DNA from: an uncultured Acidobacteriota bacterium
GTDB lineage: Bacteria; Acidobacteriota; Terriglobia; Terriglobales; Acidobacteriaceae
Length of the DNA: 64,000 nt
Direction: 5' to 3'
NCBI GenBank assembly: GCA_903832055.1
Contig: CAILAC010000013.1
Location: forward strand, 186,001 to 250,000
Shown: piece after piece, positions 63,061 through 64,000 of the stretch
How the letters are laid out: each line of letters opens with the position of its first letter
Position numbering within the stretch: position 1 is the stretch's first letter
The notes under the pieces: model-generated
Seen by the model: the letters and a program-made list of their open reading frames with translations, nothing else
Told to the model about the DNA's origin: nothing
Databases searched by the model: none
Translations under genes and position numbers: made by a program

Positions 63061-64000
63061 ATGACGGCAGTGACACAACCGAAGAAGCGTCAGGCAATGG
63101 TTCTGCTGAATCTGGCCGTATCGGTTCTGTCTGTCGGAGTTGCTCAATCCCACGCGCAACGGTTGGTCGTCGTAAGCCCTCGCCACCATGCCCGGCTTGC
63201 CGAGGTACTGGAAATACCAATCGAGGACATCCGCAAAAGCATCCCTGATGTTGAACATTTCAGTGCAGTCAACGCAGCGACGAACGAAACGATCACAACT
63301 CAGATTTACTCCAACCCCGATCGCCCTGCACATGACATGCTGCTGCTCGCGATTCAAATGCCAGTCGGAGGCAGGCTGGCAATAGACTTCATCCCGTCCG
63401 GCGATTCGCAACAGAATGCGCTTGTTTTTGGCCGCGAAGCTCCCGAGCGCAAAGATGACTTTGCCTGGGAAAACAAGTTTGTCGCCTACCGTGTTTACGG
63501 TCCGGCACTTGAAGCAACCGGCGAAATCACCTCGGGCATCGACGTATGGTCAAAGCGCGTGCCAAATTTTGTCATTGACAGCTTTTACCGGCACGATGCC
63601 GAGGGCGCGCGCACGCACAACCCGGCCCTCTCGTATCACAAGGATGACGGCGTCGGACTCGACTCCTATCTTGTGGGCCCCTCGCGTGGGTGCGGTGGTA
63701 CTGGAGTCGTAAGCGACGGCAAGCTTTGGGTTTCAAAGAACTACGCCCATCTGCGACAAATCGCCTCCGGTCCGGTACGTTTTGAGTTTGAATTAACCTA
63801 CGCGCCCTGGAATGCCGACGGCATTCAGGTGACTGAAACTAAACGCATCACGCTCGATGCCGGAACCCACATGAACCGGATTCAATCCACCTTTACGTTT
63901 GCCGGTCCTACGACAATCGACGTTGCCGCAGGCCTCGCGATTCACCCAGGAGCTGACTTTGTGTCGCTCAACAGTGACCACATCCTTGCCGTTTGGGACA
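63061..64000 (+). CDS. DUF4861 protein (partial, runs off the window)
   Basis: The open frame from ATG 63061 runs to the window end without a stop, giving at least 313 residues. It has AAGGAG just upstream and a signal-like N terminus (MVLLNLAVSVLSVGVAQSHAQ). The stretch DDFAWENKFVAYRVYGPAL and the later HKDDGVGLDSYLVGPSRGCG are hallmarks of DUF4861, a family found in pectin-degradation loci. It is tightly linked to the GDSL-GH105 gene (9-nt gap). Its enzymatic role is not established; an uncharacterised polysaccharide lyase or hydrolase is possible. Confidence 0.8.
   Translation, partial: MTAVTQPKKRQAMVLLNLAVSVLSVGVAQSHAQRLVVVSPRHHARLAEVLEIPIEDIRKSIPDVEHFSAVNAATNETITTQIYSNPDRPAHDMLLLAIQMPVGGRLAIDFIPSGDSQQNALVFGREAPERKDDFAWENKFVAYRVYGPALEATGEITSGIDVWSKRVPNFVIDSFYRHDAEGARTHNPALSYHKDDGVGLDSYLVGPSRGCGGTGVVSDGKLWVSKNYAHLRQIASGPVRFEFELTYAPWNADGIQVTETKRITLDAGTHMNRIQSTFTFAGPTTIDVAAGLAIHPGADFVSLNSDHILAVWD

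Overview
The window reads as chromosome from a GC-rich, Gram-negative soil bacterium, most likely an Acidobacteriota member of the Terriglobia type. This is inferred from gene content: many Tat- or Sec-exported carbohydrate-active enzymes (GH2, GH127-like, DUF5054/GH38-like, a GDSL-GH105 fusion, DUF4861), an OmpA-like protein with Ig-like repeats, a BNR-repeat propeller, the futalosine menaquinone enzyme MqnE, a K+-independent-type membrane pyrophosphatase and an MlaEF lipid transporter. No rRNA, tRNA, CRISPR array or insertion sequence was seen.

Layout. 1-2.7 kb: exported GH2 beta-galactosidase-type enzyme. 2.7-6.8 kb (minus): nitrogen control, with PII (glnB), an uncharacterised DUF429-like gene 8 nt behind it, and glnD. 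7.1-14.3 kb (plus): an exported unknown, a lone nuoB, the OmpA-like porin with a strong terminator, the BNR propeller, mqnE and a small membrane protein. 14.4-15.4 kb: an AT-richer HNH nuclease with an extra N-terminal domain, probably acquired. 15.5-17.7 kb: a DUF5054 glycosidase behind a palindromic operator candidate. 17.7-29.6 kb (minus): glutaryl-CoA dehydrogenase, MlaF and MlaE, a secreted haem peroxidase, glutamate decarboxylase, and a two-component system (PDZ-containing kinase plus NtrC-type activator). 29.8-32.6 kb: araD divergent from a GH127-like beta-L-arabinofuranosidase. 32.6-34.5 kb: ECF sigma factor, membrane partner and Spy/CpxP-like protein, closed by hairpins. 34.5-36.8 kb (minus): alpha/beta hydrolase and glycerate 2-kinase, translationally coupled. 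37.2-42.5 kb: M20 peptidase, YyaL-like protein, MscS channel (minus) and two small paralogous exported proteins. 42.6-49.7 kb: membrane pyrophosphatase (minus), fused alpha-beta 2-oxoacid dehydrogenase E1 with a glycosyltransferase, and an alpha/beta hydrolase lacking its nucleophile (minus). 49.8-56.3 kb (minus): exported amidohydrolase, tpiA, a PIN/RHH toxin-antitoxin pair, pgk, ridA and gap, a lower-glycolysis cluster split by the toxin-antitoxin module. 56.7-64 kb: P-loop kinase and DinB genes, threonine synthase (minus), a dicarboxylate symporter, the GDSL-GH105 fusion and a DUF4861 gene that runs off the end.

Functionally the window couples scavenging of plant polysaccharides (galactosides, arabinofuranosides, rhamnogalacturonan-type pectin) to central carbon metabolism, with envelope-stress, lipid-transport and nitrogen-signalling functions between. 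No single spectacular new system is obvious. The best leads are the PUA-like/HNH candidate restriction nuclease, the MlaF with serine in place of the Walker B glutamate, the DUF429-like gene inside the PII operon, the PDZ-kinase/GAFTSA-activator pair with a sigma-54-like promoter, and the GDSL-GH105 fusion beside DUF4861.
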